Source: Euglena gracilis (Eukaryota; Euglenida; Euglenophyceae; Euglenales). From it: a stretch of DNA of 64,000 bases. The notes under the pieces were generated by a model. The model ran no database searches, was not told the origin of the DNA, and saw only the letters and a list, made by a program, of their open reading frames with translations. Positions 22,880 through 34,178 of this stretch are shown here, piece by piece. Every line of letters begins with the position of its first letter. The stretch's first letter is position 1. The stretch lies in NCBI GenBank assembly GCA_039621445.1, contig CP154954.1, positions 13,744,387 to 13,808,386 of the forward strand, written 5' to 3'. The position numbers and the translations under genes are program-made.

Positions 22880-25130
22880 TGCTCTTCAAGCGGGACTTTC
22901 CATACCATTGAATGTGTTTTTCAGGCACAAGGGGGGTGTTGGCTCAAACCCGCAAGTTGAATTCGACTGTGGACTTTTTACGCCTTTTTCCGACACTTTT
23001 TCATTGGATTTTGGGGACTTGGGAACTTGGGGCGGGGGGGCACGGCGGAATATTGAAGTCAACAAAAGCAGGGCGTCCATCAACCGGACGACCTATCGCT
23101 CTGAGTAAACCACCTTTCCCCGAATATGGGAAGTGCCCGCTGGAAAGATAAAATTGTCCAAGCTGCATTGTTTGTGAGGATTAACCTTTTGCACTTTGGG
23201 AATGCCTCCCTCATTCCTCCTGCTTTGCGTGAAGCTGTGCAACATCATTATTCCCAAGGTCCAAGGGTTTGTCCCCGCACTTTGCATTTTCAGGGACATC
23301 AAATCCTGTCACAAGTTTGGACGCAACGTTCACCCGCATTTCTTTTCACAGGGTGTCATGCTTCATCTCGGTTTTTGGTAATCTTTTTTTGTGGGTTTTT
23401 TATATCCGATGCGCGTAGAACTGTGCCTTCCTTGGCATGTGGTGCTTTTCCGTGTGCTAACCAACTCCTCGTTGTGGGATTTAGTAAGAGAAAAAAGAAC
23501 CCTTGATTAGATTTGGAGGCGGATGATCCACCTGAAGTCGCACTTGAATTGCACGACACTGCCCTGTCATTTTGGCAAATCTGACCATCTCGTCCCAAAA
23601 ACCACTCCTTGGGGCACATTTGGATGAATTGGAGCCTTTTTTGTTTGCGTTTGTTTCCATGCAGAGGAAAGGATTGAGGTTGAACAGATGTTTAACAGAC
23701 GTTGAAGTTCAAGTGAGGTTGAAGTTTAACTTCTTCTTCTAACTTCTTTCCAGCCGTGCTTCTAAACTGCTCCATTTTGTTGGGATTGGCCATCGTGATG
23801 TCCTGCACAAGTAGTTTGCTTCTTTCGTGCTTCAGCTGTTTTGCCTTGCCCTGGGAAAAGCTCCTTAAACAGTTTTTTGTCAACCCAATCACCTGCAACA
23901 TTCACCCTCAGTGCGGTGCCACACCTTGGCCACAGTTGGGGGAAACTTTGCACATCTTGGCAAAGAAGGAAGCTACGTCTTGTGTCCACATGGCGGCAGT
24001 TTGGTGCCACAGGTTGGGGCAAAGTTTTGGTGAAAGCTTTTTGGTTCCAACTTTTTGGCACACCTTGGGCGCCCACATTCTGGGGCGAGTTTCGTGCCCC
24101 CATCTTTAGGCAGTTTTGTTCCCCAACTTGGGCACAAGTTTTGTACCACAGTGTCCTGTCCTGGGGGTCCTGTTTTTTTTTTTAGCTGGGTGGTACATGT
24201 AAAACGGTCCTTTCTCTCGGGGGCGGGGGGGGGGAACAAAACCCTAGGCAGTGTCCAAGGACGGGATTTTTCGAACTCTGGGTTTTTTACGGTGACCCCT
24301 GTTTCCTTCTGCTAGGAGCAGGCCTGGAAAAAGGCTAAAATAAAGGTCTTTTCCAAAAAAACAAGTTTTTGTCGAGTAAGAAAACGATCGGTTAGAAACG
24401 AGGGCCATCCCTTAGCAACTTCCGACTGCTCAACCACTAACCGGCCTGGCTGGTAGCGACTGGCTACTGTTCAACCACCGTTGGTCGTTTAATTTCCTAT
24501 TTGACGAAAATTACAGGTCTTATTTCCAAAGTGACTGACGCCCTAAATGCCCTAATTGACGACCTATTTGCCGGTCGTCTATCTGATGACGGAGAAGCCT
24601 AGGAGAGGCAGCCGGACACGAGAGGGCCGCCGTGGCCGCCTTGCTGGCGATGCAGGCCCCGAGGGCGACGCCACACATATTCCCCCCACCCGGGGAAGTT
24701 GGCACCTTGGGGCCTGTAGCGGCTGGCGTGTCACGTTGGAAACCACCCCAACTTACCCGTTTTAAAGGGTTTTGAGTCAATTTTGGGTGGGCGGGGTCGC
24801 CAGAGGGTGGGAAGGTCCTTGTGTACTGGGTGTGCAAAAAAAGTGGATGGGTGGATTTCAAAATTTCAAAACAACAAAAAATGAATGCATGAACATTGCT
24901 TAAAAATTCAAACAAGGACATGCCAACCTTCGCACACAGACCCTTCCCTGGCGTGACGGGGCGCGCTGTCACGCAACAGGCGGCAAAAATGCAGCGGTCA
25001 AGGTTCAGGGCAATGTGTGGGCGGCCAACCAACCCCCCACCCCAGGAAATGAGAAGACTTCATGCCTGACAACTTCCCGAAGACTTGGCCAGACTCACCC
25101 ATGGCACTGTAAAACAAAGAGCCCAGAAAC
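22880..25130. other. Mixed low-information region
   Basis: Frames such as 23126-23506 (+) and 23756-24109 (+) are open but show no known motif. At 23920-24150 loosely repeated accttgggcgcc and ccacaggttggggc words suggest a degraded repeat. I can assign nothing else. Confidence 0.35.
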
Positions 25131-25139
25131 CCTGAAACC

Positions 25140-25240
25140 CCCCCAGGGGGTGTCACTTATGAGGGGGTGTCACTTATGGAGGGGGGTGTCACTAATGTGG
25201 GGGGGGTGTCACTTATGGGGGGGGTGACGCATATGGCGGT
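25140..25240 (+). repeat. ggggggtgtcacttatg minisatellite
   Basis: Five units of about 20 bp (gtgtcacttatg plus a G run). Related units recur at 25500-25612. Confidence 0.85.
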
Positions 25241-25499
25241 CCAAGGTGCAAAGTCAAAGGTGAGGATCAAGGCCTGTCTACGAACCACTAGGTCCGCAAA
25301 TGAGACTCTCAGTCTCGGTTCTCAACAACACGCCAAACACATGCCGGAGCTTGAAACACTCAAGCATCCACTGTGATACCAAGCATACACTGTGGTTCAA
25401 AACCCAATTGCAGTTGCTTCATTTTGGGTGCCACGGCTGTCAAAGAGAGACAAAGGGAGAAAAAAACAACGCGCCTTAGCATGCGGTCTTAAAAAAATT

Positions 25500-25612
25500 T
25501 CTGGCGCCGGGGGGGGTAGTGTCATTTATTGGGCGGGGGTCATTTCTGACGGGGGGGAGGGTAGTGTCACTTATGGGGGGGGGTCATTTATGGGGGGGGG
25601 GGGTAATGTTAG
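25500..25612 (+). repeat. Second block of G-run/gtcatttatg repeats
   Basis: Four or five imperfect units with tagtgtcacttatg or gtcatttatg and G runs up to 12. Confidence 0.8.
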
Positions 25613-25744
25613 CGCTTAGTTTTTGGGTCAATTCAAAGACATTGCAAACAAATGCAAAGACGTTGGAAACAAGGTGAGAAGCGTCCAAGACATATTTTCA
25701 CTTGACACTGGTGTGACGCTTTTCACTGAACACTGGGGTTTGAG

Positions 25745-25945
25745 CGGGTGTTCGATGCCCCAGGGCGGGCCGGTGCCTTTCACCGTCCCGAGCCGGACGC
25801 CAATTTTCGACCCGGGAATCGAACCCACGACCTCCCGGTTCCTCGGCTGTCGTCATGCCTCCAGACTACCGGTGGGGACAAAAAAGGTCCTCGCCTGGCG
25901 GTTCACCGGTCTCCCGCCACGCAGCCTCCTGAGTCCCCAGTGCTG
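25745..25945 (-). mobile_element. tRNA-derived SINE
   Basis: On the minus strand an internal RNA polymerase III promoter is visible: a B box GGTTCGATTCC (complement of 25815-25825) in the context GTCGTGGGTTCGATTCCCGG, and an A-box-like TAGTCTGGAGG (complement of 25858-25868) 30-40 bases upstream. The spacing fits a tRNA head, but the acceptor stem does not pair into a proper tRNA, so a SINE is more likely than a tRNA gene. The ends are approximate. It sits at the truncated 3' edge of element C. Confidence 0.55.
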
Positions 25946-26516
25946 CTCTGGGGTATTCCTTAGTGGTGGACCAACCCAGAGCGATCCCCACACTCCCCTT
26001 CCTAAGGAGCGACGGGAGTTCGCTCTTCACGACTCCTTTTTGATCGCCATGAGACCCTTTGCTACCATCTTGGTAGATTTTGTCCCGCAAGACCAGTCCT
26101 TCATAGTCCTGTTCATACACCAGTTCAGCCACCTTTTCGCCTTGTGTTTCCTGTCCTTCTGGCACCACCACAACACCGTGAACCCTGTAAGATTTTGTTT
26201 GCCGATTTCCGAAATTTTTTTTCCAGTGTTTCCAGTGTTGTTTCGTCTTCGAACAGTTTTTCCTCGTCCTGGCCCGCTTCAGCAGGAATCTGCAAATTCA
26301 TTGCCCGCACTGCCGAAATGTTTTTCTGAAGTTGGTGTATTTTCCGTTCCCTGTGTTTTTGTTCCTTCAGCTGGTGCCAACTGGACAGCAGCCGCAGTGG
26401 TTCACCTATGAGGATTGTAGGTTTGGGAAAACCCCCAGTTGGTGTTGTTCCATCCACGGATACCCGAGGATGTCATCCACTTGGATGTCGGCGTCATGGA
26501 ATGTTCGAGTGGTGGA

Positions 26517-26849
26517 TCATTCCCTTGATCTGTCCGTTCGAATGGTGGACCATTCCCTTGCTCTGTCCGTTTTGTGCACCCGTGATGAAAACAGCAGTTC
26601 CAGTGTGACTTCGTGTAAACCTCCTTCCATCCTTGTTCCGTCCGCTGTGATCAGGGCCAGGGGTTTTTGTGAACGTCCGAAGTTTTGTTGGGGAATAAGG
26701 TTCTTTTTCACCAGGGTTGCCTGTGCTCCCGTGTCAATCGGGGCCGGTAGGAACATTTTTTTGCCGTCCGGCAACACAGCACGGACATCAACGAGGAGTT
26801 GTTTTGCTTTCTTTCTGCAGACGACCTGCCCCAGCAGGAGTTTGGACAC
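26517..26849 (-). pseudogene. Aspartic protease of element C
   Basis: LPAPIDTGAQATLVKKNLIP is the retropepsin DTGA site, followed by LALITADGTRMEGGLHEVTL, matching LSLVTASGAKMEGGEREATL in element A. The frame is open for 110 codons and then degenerates into the pre-RT region (26457-25990). Confidence 0.65.
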
Positions 26850-27035
26850 CGGTTTACACAGTCGTTTTGAAAGCCGAATGTTTTGGTCAGGTTCCGTTTT
26901 GTCAGTTGAATCTGGGTTTGGCTTTTGACATGTCAGTTCTGGGCTGGGCCGTGAGAGCGTATTTTGTCGTGCAGTCTGGGCAGGGCTGGGATTCTGCAGC
27001 GGTTGTTGCTGCGCGGCCTGGGCTTGGCTGGTCTG

Positions 27036-27639
27036 CTATAGCCGTTCGTGGAACCCCGCCAGGTCCTGAATCAGTTGTTCTGGGATCCTGAATTTTTTGA
27101 AGGCTGGAATGTTTTGTTCGTTGCTGAGTTTCACCGGGTGACCTCTACTGTTCGGGTCCAGGTTTTTGCAGCTTTTTCCGTCACACCGTTTTGCTGGTAC
27201 CTGCAGGATTTCAGGGCTGCCCCAGATTAGTGTTGGTTTTTTGTAACCACAGTCTGTGTATTGACAGTAATCCACGTCAATGTACGGCTACGGTTTCATG
27301 TAATCTCGTTTTGCCAGGTATCGGTACCTTGGGTTTTCCAGACCACAATTTCTGCGGCTGCAGAAATTCCACAATTTACAGGGCTTTCTTTGCAAGGCTG
27401 TCTCCCTTTTCCAGGTTTCTGGGTCTTGTCGTCAGTGCAATGCTTAATTCTGTGCATGGAACTCCACAAACCACCGAGTGGAATTCGCCAGGTTTGAAAT
27501 GCTTTCTGACGTCCCAGTCCAGTACGTCCAACTGGTAATCCGCTTTCCACCTGTGGTCTGAATCCACCGTCACCACCTCGAAACCCATTCTTTCATACAC
27601 CTTGCTGACCGATTTTGTTCCACAGAACAGGTCCAGCAT
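27036..27639 (-). pseudogene. C5-cytosine methyltransferase domain of element C
   Basis: LDLFCGTKSVSKVYERMGF (SAM loop, with the second Gly of GTG replaced by Lys), VVTVDSDHRWKAD, then VVCGVPCTELSIALTTRPR with the catalytic Pro-Cys pair. A stop and a frameshift follow. In the shifted frame LENPRYRYLAKR recovers the ENP motif. It is inactive as it stands. Confidence 0.65.
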
Positions 27640-27893
27640 TTTGGTTTTCGATTTTACGCTGTGGCCCGTTCTGGTGTCGCTGTGGCCGCCTCCTGCAGTT
27701 TTCTGATGTGTTTCTGTGTTTTTTCTGTCCCAAGACCAGCTTTTTGTTCACCACCCTCCACCTCGTCCTCCACCGGCGGGTACTGGTGGGCTGTGCCAAA
27801 CCTCACCTTGGATGTCGGGTGTCGGGGAGTGAAAAGTTTGTGGAAATCAGGTAGGTACTTGCACCGTGTTCTGTGTCCGCATACCAAAAACAC

Positions 27894-28290
27894 TTACACA
27901 GGCCACGGTGTATTCGTGCAGTTCTTGTCACCGTGTCCGAACAGTTTTTTTCCCGCTGGGACGAACATTGACGTCACTGCCATTTTTTTAATTTCCCTGT
28001 ACCATCGTCTGTGGACCAATCTCGGTACCATGAGGAGTGCATGTGCCTCGTCCGTTTGAATTTTTTTCACCACCTGTGAAATTTTGCTGAATGGGGGGTT
28101 CATCCACAGTAGTTTTCCGTACCATTTTTTTTTCAAAGGCGTCAGTTCCATCCGGGCTGCCTGATCCACACCATCGCGGGAATCTTTTGTTTTTTTTTCT
28201 GTTGCAAAAGGCATCCAGCTGGGGCTGGACCCCGAAGTGTGAGAGAATTTCTGTCATTTTTTCTTCCTTCATGTGGTAGTTTTCAGACAC
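27894..28290 (-). pseudogene. N6-adenine-methyltransferase-like domain of element C
   Basis: LSHFGVQPQLDAF (about 28250-28210), a frame change, then LLWMNPPFSKISQVVKKIQ, EAHALLMVP, RRWYREIKKMAV and FVPAGKKLFGHG. WMNPPF corresponds to WINPPY of element A. NPP(Y/F) is the catalytic motif of the Dam-like amino-methyltransferase fold, which also occurs fused to some DIRS-type retrotransposons. Whether it is active or only structural is unknown. Confidence 0.55.
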
Positions 28291-28526
28291 CCACCGTGAA
28301 GTTGCTCTGCCGAACTTGCAGCTGACCTGTTCCCTTTTCGGTTCTGGGCTGTGGAGTCGTTTTTTTTTGTCAGGATATGTTTCTTGTGAGGTTTTTTCTT
28401 ACCTCCCATACCCAGTGTGTATGACTGCTGCGGCTCTGGACCTGGGTCCCTTGTTGTTTTCTGTTGTTTCGGTTGTGTCTGCAGAGAGTTGCCCCTCTGG
28501 TCCCATACCCTGAGGCCGCAGCCCCT

Positions 28527-30345
28527 TCACTTCCGTTCTGCGTTTTGAACTGGCTGCCAGCGATTGCTGGAAGATGCTTCTGCCTTTGGCTGTCCCTGTG
28601 GCTGGTTAGCTGGCTCCTGTGAACTGGTTTGCTGTGGCTGTGGTTCAGTTTTTGTTGCTGCTGGCTGTCGCTGTGGCTGCCCTTTGCCATATCCTTTCCC
28701 GCTCCCCTTCCCAGAATCGTATCCTTTCCCAGAGTTGTATCCCTTTCCTGACTCGTAGCCTTTGCCGTAATTCTGATTCCAGTTCTGGTTCTGGTTCCAG
28801 TTTTGGGTTGAACCCCAGTTTTGACGTTTCCTCTTTCCTTTGCCTTTGCCCCAGTCGTTTTGTCTCCAGTCTGACCAGTTGGTGTACCGTCCCTGGCCAG
28901 GCTGTTCTGAAACTGCCATGGGCACCTGCTGCCGTGGAGAAGGGGGTCTGGGTTTTTCATGTGTTGGGGTTCGAGGTCCAGGGGAGTTGGGTCGTGATCT
29001 GTAAGGTGGTGTCCGCCTTCTAGATTTTGTTTACTCCTCCTCCTTGACTTCCCTGACGTAACCCCTGCGGTCCATCGACCGTGACCTGTTTTCGCGAGGT
29101 TGGTTCTGCCAGCCGTTGTACCCCCTACTCAGGGAGTCTGAATGTTGTTGGAACCTGAGTTCGGTTTCCACCCGTTGGAACAGTTCGTCCAGAGTCAGTC
29201 TTGCTTGCACTTGTGTGAAGTGTGGTTTATGTCCAGTCAGCAACGTTGAACCGTTTTTCATCAGGAGCAGTTCAGCAGCTCTGCAGCTATGCAGTTGGAT
29301 CCTGAAGATTTGTCCGTCTCGTGCTACCTGAAACTTCTCACCTGTACCCACAGTTGCTGCCACCAGGTCACGAACGTCTTGCGTTGTTGCATCGGGTACG
29401 TTTGCAATGTTCGTGACCCCTTTCAGTTTCAGTGTTGGTCTGTCCTTTATTTCTGCGGTCCTGTTCCCTGATGCAGCTTCTGCGTTGCGTTCCAGGCATT
29501 TTTTCAGCCACCAGGTTGTACACGTCTTCCTCTGATGGATTTTCCAGCCTGCTGTAGGGTAGTTTGAAATGGGCTTCAAACGACCTCCACGCCTCCAGTG
29601 TCAGTTTTCCTTCCGTTTTTGGTGTTAGGTTTTTCAGTTCGTCTTTGATGGCTGATTGTGTGTCTCCACCGTATTTTTGGCACATCCAGTTCCAAAATTC
29701 CTGGTATTTTATTTTCTCACCGCCTTCCTGTCTGCGTTGTAGTTCCAGTTTGCTGGCACTGTCCAGGCTGCCCTCCAGCTGTGACAATTTCAGGTCATCG
29801 GTCAGGGACCCCTGACCGGCTGACACACGTTGCAGGTACATTGGAAATTTTATGGCAAAATATGCGAAATTCCCCTGCAGTGTTGGTCTTAACAGGTCTT
29901 TTGTCCTTGCCGCGCCCACTGGACCCAGCAGCAGCCCGAAAGATGCAGCCGGGGCCGTTGCCACGGGTGCCACCACTGTTTCCTCTCCTATGTGGTGGAT
30001 GGCAGTTTGGGTAGACCCCATCTGGGGTCCCACCCAGGTTGTTGTGGCTGTGTTTTGGGTTTCTGTTTCGTCTGCCCACATGAGCAAGCCCCGTGTCCGG
30101 GACTGTGGGTTTTGTTTTGCTGTCACTGGCTGTGAAGTCTGTTGAGTCGGCTGGTTTGGATGTGGTGCTGGGCTTGTCGGGTTTGTCGTAAGTGCTCGGC
30201 TGGTCGGCACTGCAGTCGGTCGTTGTTCTGTCTGTCGAGTCAGCTGGGCGATTAACGGTGTCAAGGCAGTTTTCAGTTCCTGTTGGATGAGCTGCCCCAC
30301 CAGGGAAGCCGAGTTAACGGTCCCCAGTGCTGCAGCTCCTCCTTA
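28527..30345 (-). pseudogene. Gag of element C
   Basis: From about 30300 the frame (GQLIQQELKTALTPL) shows a Gln/Thr/Pro-rich leader, then the capsid-like block: SKLELQRRQEGGEKIKYQEF, WMCQKYGGDTQSAIKDEL, GKLTLEAWRSFEAHFKLP, LENPSEEDVYNLVAEKMP. It is directly comparable with element A (SRLELQRRQEMGERVRFQ). A frameshift near 29400-29500 moves to the frame of 29031-29579. The C-terminal part (28527-28925) is basic and Gly-rich with GKGYxSGKGY repeats (four copies), taking the place of the nucleocapsid. No zinc knuckle is visible. Confidence 0.65.
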
Positions 30346-30591
30346 AATTTTTGGGTGTGGTGTTTCGTTGCCCCAGTGCTGGCTGCTCTGGCTGAACATA
30401 CCTGTCAGTGGTTGTGGGGTCCCCGTCCCTGTTTGACAGGCCTGGGGTTCTGGGGTCCCTGTCCCTTGGTTTCCTGCGGGCTGGCCCCTCAGGGCTGGCC
30501 GTGGCTGGGCCAGGGGTTGTGGGGTCCCCGTCCCTTTTGGCCAGGCCTGGGGTTCTAGGGTCCCCGTCCCGTGTTGTCCTGTGGGATGGAA
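30346..30591 (-). repeat. Imperfect repeats between element C and the F LTR
   Basis: Repeats of ggggtccccgtccc and caggcctggggttct words, about 55 bp apart, three to four copies. They encode a low-complexity GTGTPEPQA peptide on the minus strand and may be an extended Gag leader of element C. Confidence 0.6.
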
Positions 30592-31014
30592 TGTACGTCC
30601 AAAGCTTTCCCTTTTTCCCTTTTTGGGACTTCCTGAAAAAGCATTTGCTTTCGCCTTGGTGCGCAGCCTACTTATGGTAGGGAAAAATCTTTGGAGTAAC
30701 AAAAACTGGTTTTCCCTTTTTGTCCCCAATTCCCCAAGAGGCAAAGCACAAGACAAAGACTTCAGAAGTTTCCTCTGAAGTCAAGTTCAGTTTTTTCGAG
30801 GGTTTTCTCCTCGGACAAAAACAATGGTGCAACTTGTGAAGCTTGACAGTAAAGAATACCACCTGTGGGGGAAGGAGAGAAAAGTGCTGACGTGTCCAGG
30901 GGCAGATCCCAGAAGGGTCTGCCAAGATCTTACGAACTGTGGTTTCCACAGTGGTGCGATCGTCACAGAACCCACTCTGCAGATATCCTTCAGACCTGGG
31001 ACGTGCCTGGTACA
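30592..31014 (-). repeat. LTR next to element F, probably its 3' LTR
   Basis: Begins tgtacgtcc and ends gtgcctggtaca on the + strand, 423 bp, the same family as the LTRs of G and E. A polypurine tract lies on its upstream side (minus strand) and no PBS-like word lies on the other, so it is a 3' LTR of something above it. Confidence 0.65.
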
Positions 31015-31027
31015 CATCCCCCTCCCA
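31015..31027 (-). other. Polypurine tract of element F
   Basis: The minus strand reads TTGGGAGGGGGATG directly before the LTR start, as in element E. Confidence 0.6.
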
Positions 31028-31620
31028 AGGCTACGCCCGATTTCCTTCATGGACCAGGTATTCCCAGGTCCAGTCAGGATATCTGACGCTTCCCCGGTGG
31101 GGTTCACTACTACTCCATTTGGTGTCCTTTCTGCACAGTGGCATCCACCCAAAGCCCAAAAACGCGCAAAAGGTTAGCCACGTTTCGCGGTTACCTATTA
31201 GCCGTTTCGGCTTAGGTGGGGTGTGAAAAAGCCCTCTGTTGGAAACGGGGCTGGCAGGTTTCCTGTAAACGTATCCCATCCACCCACTTTGGGTGTGCCA
31301 AAGGCACAAGGGGTTGGTCAAGCGTATTCACCGAAAACCCGAGGGGAGAGGTGTGGAAGGGGGGGGCAGGCTCCTATCCTGGTAATACCCAGATAGGGCT
31401 CCTAGGCGGTCATATCCGCACTAGGAAACAAAAGCCTACTTACAGAACCGACTGCCGGCGACAGCTTTGCGGGGGTGGAGGGAAAGTAGGGAGGAGAGGG
31501 GGCGGGCTTAAAACAGAATTTTTGCTGTCTGGCAGCCTTAAGGGCCCTTAGGGCCGAAAAGTGACAAATTGGCCTATTATTACGGCGTGCGCGCTGTGTG
31601 CTGTGTGTCACTTAGCGGCT
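31028..31620 (-). other. 3' untranslated region of element F
   Basis: Shares ordered blocks with 5704-6250 (cgcccgatttcc, aaacgcgcaaaagg, tttgggtgtgccaaaggcac, ggcagccttaagggcc, tattacggcgtgcgcgctg). No coding. Confidence 0.55.
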
Positions 31621-31891
31621 GGCCAGGTTACCCGGCTGCCAAAGTCTTCACAGCAGCAGATCCTTCACGACGTGATAAGAGGCGCTTAACTCCTGCAGAC
31701 GGTTTCCGTCCGCACAGCCAATGTTGTGGGGGGGGGGGGGCTCATGGATGCTTCCATCCAGAGCTCGTGACACACCTGGGTTCATCCCAAGGCTGCTTAG
31801 CGGTTTCCGCTATCAGTATATACTCCTCCAGGGGGTCCAGGCTCCATGAAGGCGATTACCTTACATGGGGTCTGGTAATGCCATTTCGGCA

Positions 31892-32830
31892 TTATTTCCT
31901 TTCCAACCGCCAAAAATCATAGCGGGAGTCGAGTTGATCTTCCACCAGGACCATCCGAAATTGCGGTGGTGGTGGCCTGTCTACGAGCCAGGTTTCTGGC
32001 GATTTGTAATCGAACTCGGGTGCCACCCAATCACGAACCCATCCGTCGGGGACTGTGTGCTTGGTTGCACTTGCACTTTCCGCGAGGAACCAGTGCAGCT
32101 TCTCCCAGAATTTCCTGGGCAGAGTGGCTGGCCAGATGAAGTAGTTCATCCGTGGGCGATTGGCTGACACCTGCGGGGCATTCCCCGGGTGGAAGTCAAT
32201 GGGCATGTGATGTGCACATTCCGCGCGGACTGTATGGGGTCGTAATACGGCCCCAAGCCAGTCTTTCCTGGTCAGCCCGTGGTTTTCGGGTGGCCATTGT
32301 GGCAGGTACCAGCGACCGTTTTGGTCCTGGGTTTTGAACAGACGGAAAGGTATCTTTTCCCTGTCCGCTGTCTCCCAGAGGTAAGGTAATCTTACCCATG
32401 CCTCCTCAGCAGCGAGGCGTATCGCCCCACTGTCGATCTGCCATCCACGGGCCATTCCCGTGTGGCGGTAGTTGTCAAGCTTGAGTTTGGAGTACTTGAA
32501 AAATTCCTTGTACTTTTTGTGCAAGGTGGAGTATTCCTCCAGTGGCTTCTGAGCGTTTGGCACGATTGTGCGAACTGCACCTTCCGCAGTTTGCCAGAAG
32601 GTACCTCGAAGGCAGTTGACGCAGAGCAGTGGTACATTCGTACCATCTCGCTCCGTGTAGTGAAAATTGTGCTTGTGGGTCCAACTGTCCACGCACTTGG
32701 CGCATACCAAGGCGGCACAGTTGGGGTCGTATACATCCTTGTGGAACGATTTCCGATCCACAGGATTGCACACACGGACGAGGGGTAATCCCAAGTCAGG
32801 TGCACTATTGTACGTCATGTGGCAGACAGT
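31892..32830 (-). CDS. Element F protein, C-terminal zinc-ribbon-like segment
   Basis: About 308 codons, open, frame entered from upstream. Near the N-end NCAALVCAKC, then HKHNFHY, then LLCVNCLRG give a CxxC-x-HxH-x-CxxC arrangement like a zinc-binding fold. The rest is Trp- and Pro-rich globular sequence (WLGAVLRPHTV, MNYFIWPATLP, FWEKLHWFLAES) ending DFWRLERK. No family is recognised. It ends about 270 bases before the F 3' untranslated block, so it is probably the last coding part of F. Confidence 0.5.
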   Translation of the reverse strand, partial: TVCHMTYNSAPDLGLPLVRVCNPVDRKSFHKDVYDPNCAALVCAKCVDSWTHKHNFHYTERDGTNVPLLCVNCLRGTFWQTAEGAVRTIVPNAQKPLEEYSTLHKKYKEFFKYSKLKLDNYRHTGMARGWQIDSGAIRLAAEEAWVRLPYLWETADREKIPFRLFKTQDQNGRWYLPQWPPENHGLTRKDWLGAVLRPHTVRAECAHHMPIDFHPGNAPQVSANRPRMNYFIWPATLPRKFWEKLHWFLAESASATKHTVPDGWVRDWVAPEFDYKSPETWLVDRPPPPQFRMVLVEDQLDSRYDFWRLERK

Positions 32831-33045
32831 GCAAAGCCATACAAAACGGTTTTCCGTCGTTCTGTCGACGAAGAATTCCTCGCTGAAGTATTAGGCCAAA
32901 ACTTGTGGGGATCTGGAATTGTAATAATTCAATGTCACGTTCTGATCAAAGTACCATTTTCGGCCCTGACAGAACAGTGGCTCAATCCATCGATTGAGAC
33001 ATTGACTTGTCCTCATCTTGTGGTCGATCATCATGTACCTGTTTT

Positions 33046-33387
33046 TCAGGTCATGTGTCTCAGGATCATCCTGAGTGATCGCGTTCCAGTCGATGATAGT
33101 GTCTCAGCCGTGGAGGCGCGGGATTTTCCCTGCCCCTTTGACTGATGTTTCGGCTGTGAGGTTTTCCCATAGCCGTATGACGCGACGTGCGTGAATCCTT
33201 GTCCCGAGGTTGATCCCCGAGAAGAGGATGCAGCACCCTGGCTGCCAGCACCACCACCGCCTTTCGGTGGAGGCTGGTCACCAGATTTTGTGTGGGTTTG
33301 CAAGGTGTGGCGCCCGGCTTTGATTTGGCCGGGGCCTTCGGGCTTCCGGTTTCCAGAGTATCCGAGGGTCGCCGTTCGGCGTCGCAC
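33046..33387 (-). CDS. Element F protein, Gly/Ser-rich linker
   Basis: Low-complexity GGGGAGSQGAASSSRGST-type sequence with many Lys and Gln, then HQSKGQGKSRAS. It is in line with neighbouring F segments but in another frame. Probably disordered. Confidence 0.35.
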   Translation of the reverse strand: MRRRTATLGYSGNRKPEGPGQIKAGRHTLQTHTKSGDQPPPKGGGGAGSQGAASSSRGSTSGQGFTHVASYGYGKTSQPKHQSKGQGKSRASTAETLSSTGTRSLRMILRHMT

Positions 33388-33413
33388 TCACTTGCCCAGG
33401 TGCGTGGTGACGC

Positions 33414-34178
33414 TTAGGACGGGGGTCTTTTCCCCGAAACCGAGAGTCGTTGACCTTCAGCAGGGGTTTCCCGAGCTGAGGGTCGCCCTACACGTTCCTT
33501 CGCAGCACCCGTGGGTTTCCCAGCGGTAGCCGTGGGGGACGGTGTGGGTGCAGGCGTGGCCGGCGCACTTCGCTCTGGTTGAGCCTGTGGTGGAGGCATG
33601 GACGTCCGCTCGGCCTGTTTTTCAGGCGCCGGTGTCCGTGTGCCTTGACGCTTCTGTGCAGTGATTGTGTCTGTGCCCTGAGGTGCGGGTTCATCCCGTG
33701 CCTCTGGTGGCACTGCCGGTGCTGGTACAGGTTCATCCTGTACTGGCACAGTGGGTGTCGTCTCCACTGCCATTGCTGTCCTTTCGTCTTCCGTCCGTGT
33801 CGCTTCCGACTGGCGGTGGCGCCGCCGCTGGGGGAGGTTCATCCTCCACCATGGCTGCAGTGTCAGGTGTTTCTTCCGCCGGCTGGGCAGTTTCCGCCGC
33901 AGCTGTGGAAGAACTGGCCGCCGTGCCACGTGGAGTGACAACTGCGATCAGTGACCGCGAACTACCAAGTACACGTCCGCCGAGCGAGGTGCGCCGCTCA
34001 GGTCCTTCACCTGAAGTGGGCTCCTCCGCTGGCTCCTCTTTCGACGGGGATTCCCCGGAAACAGGGAGCTTGAGGCGTAATACCTCAGGCGTGTGGGGTA
34101 CTGTCTTCGGCGGGTTTTCCTGTGGAGGAGTTGCTACACCTGTCGTACTCAGTGACGTGGGTGACAGTGGGACAGGTG
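33414..34178 (-). CDS. Element F protein, Pro/Glu/Ala-rich disordered region
   Basis: VPVQDEPVPAPAVPPEARD and similar acidic-proline sequence over most of its length, in two frames. It has the codon bias of the flanking F segments. No motif is recognised. Confidence 0.35.

Larger units (their letters stand above)
25960..30345 (-). mobile_element. Ty3/gypsy fragment C: gag, two methyltransferase domains, protease, pre-RT
   Basis: Reading down the minus strand gives Gag (30345-28527), an NPPF methyltransferase-like domain (28290-27894), a C5-methyltransferase (27639-27036), an aspartic protease (26849-26517) and the start of the pre-RT region (26457-25990). Each part has a counterpart in element A in the same order. 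It ends before the RT palm, next to the SINE. Several frameshifts show it is a relic. Confidence 0.7.

Noticed and set aside
25800-25880. tRNA gene on the minus strand
   Set aside because: The B box is perfect, but no acceptor stem or cloverleaf pairing could be found around it, so a SINE fits better.
30592-31014. 5' LTR of element C
   Set aside because: Its orientation and distance would suit, but a PPT lies on its upstream side and no PBS-like word on its downstream side, so it is a 3' LTR of F.
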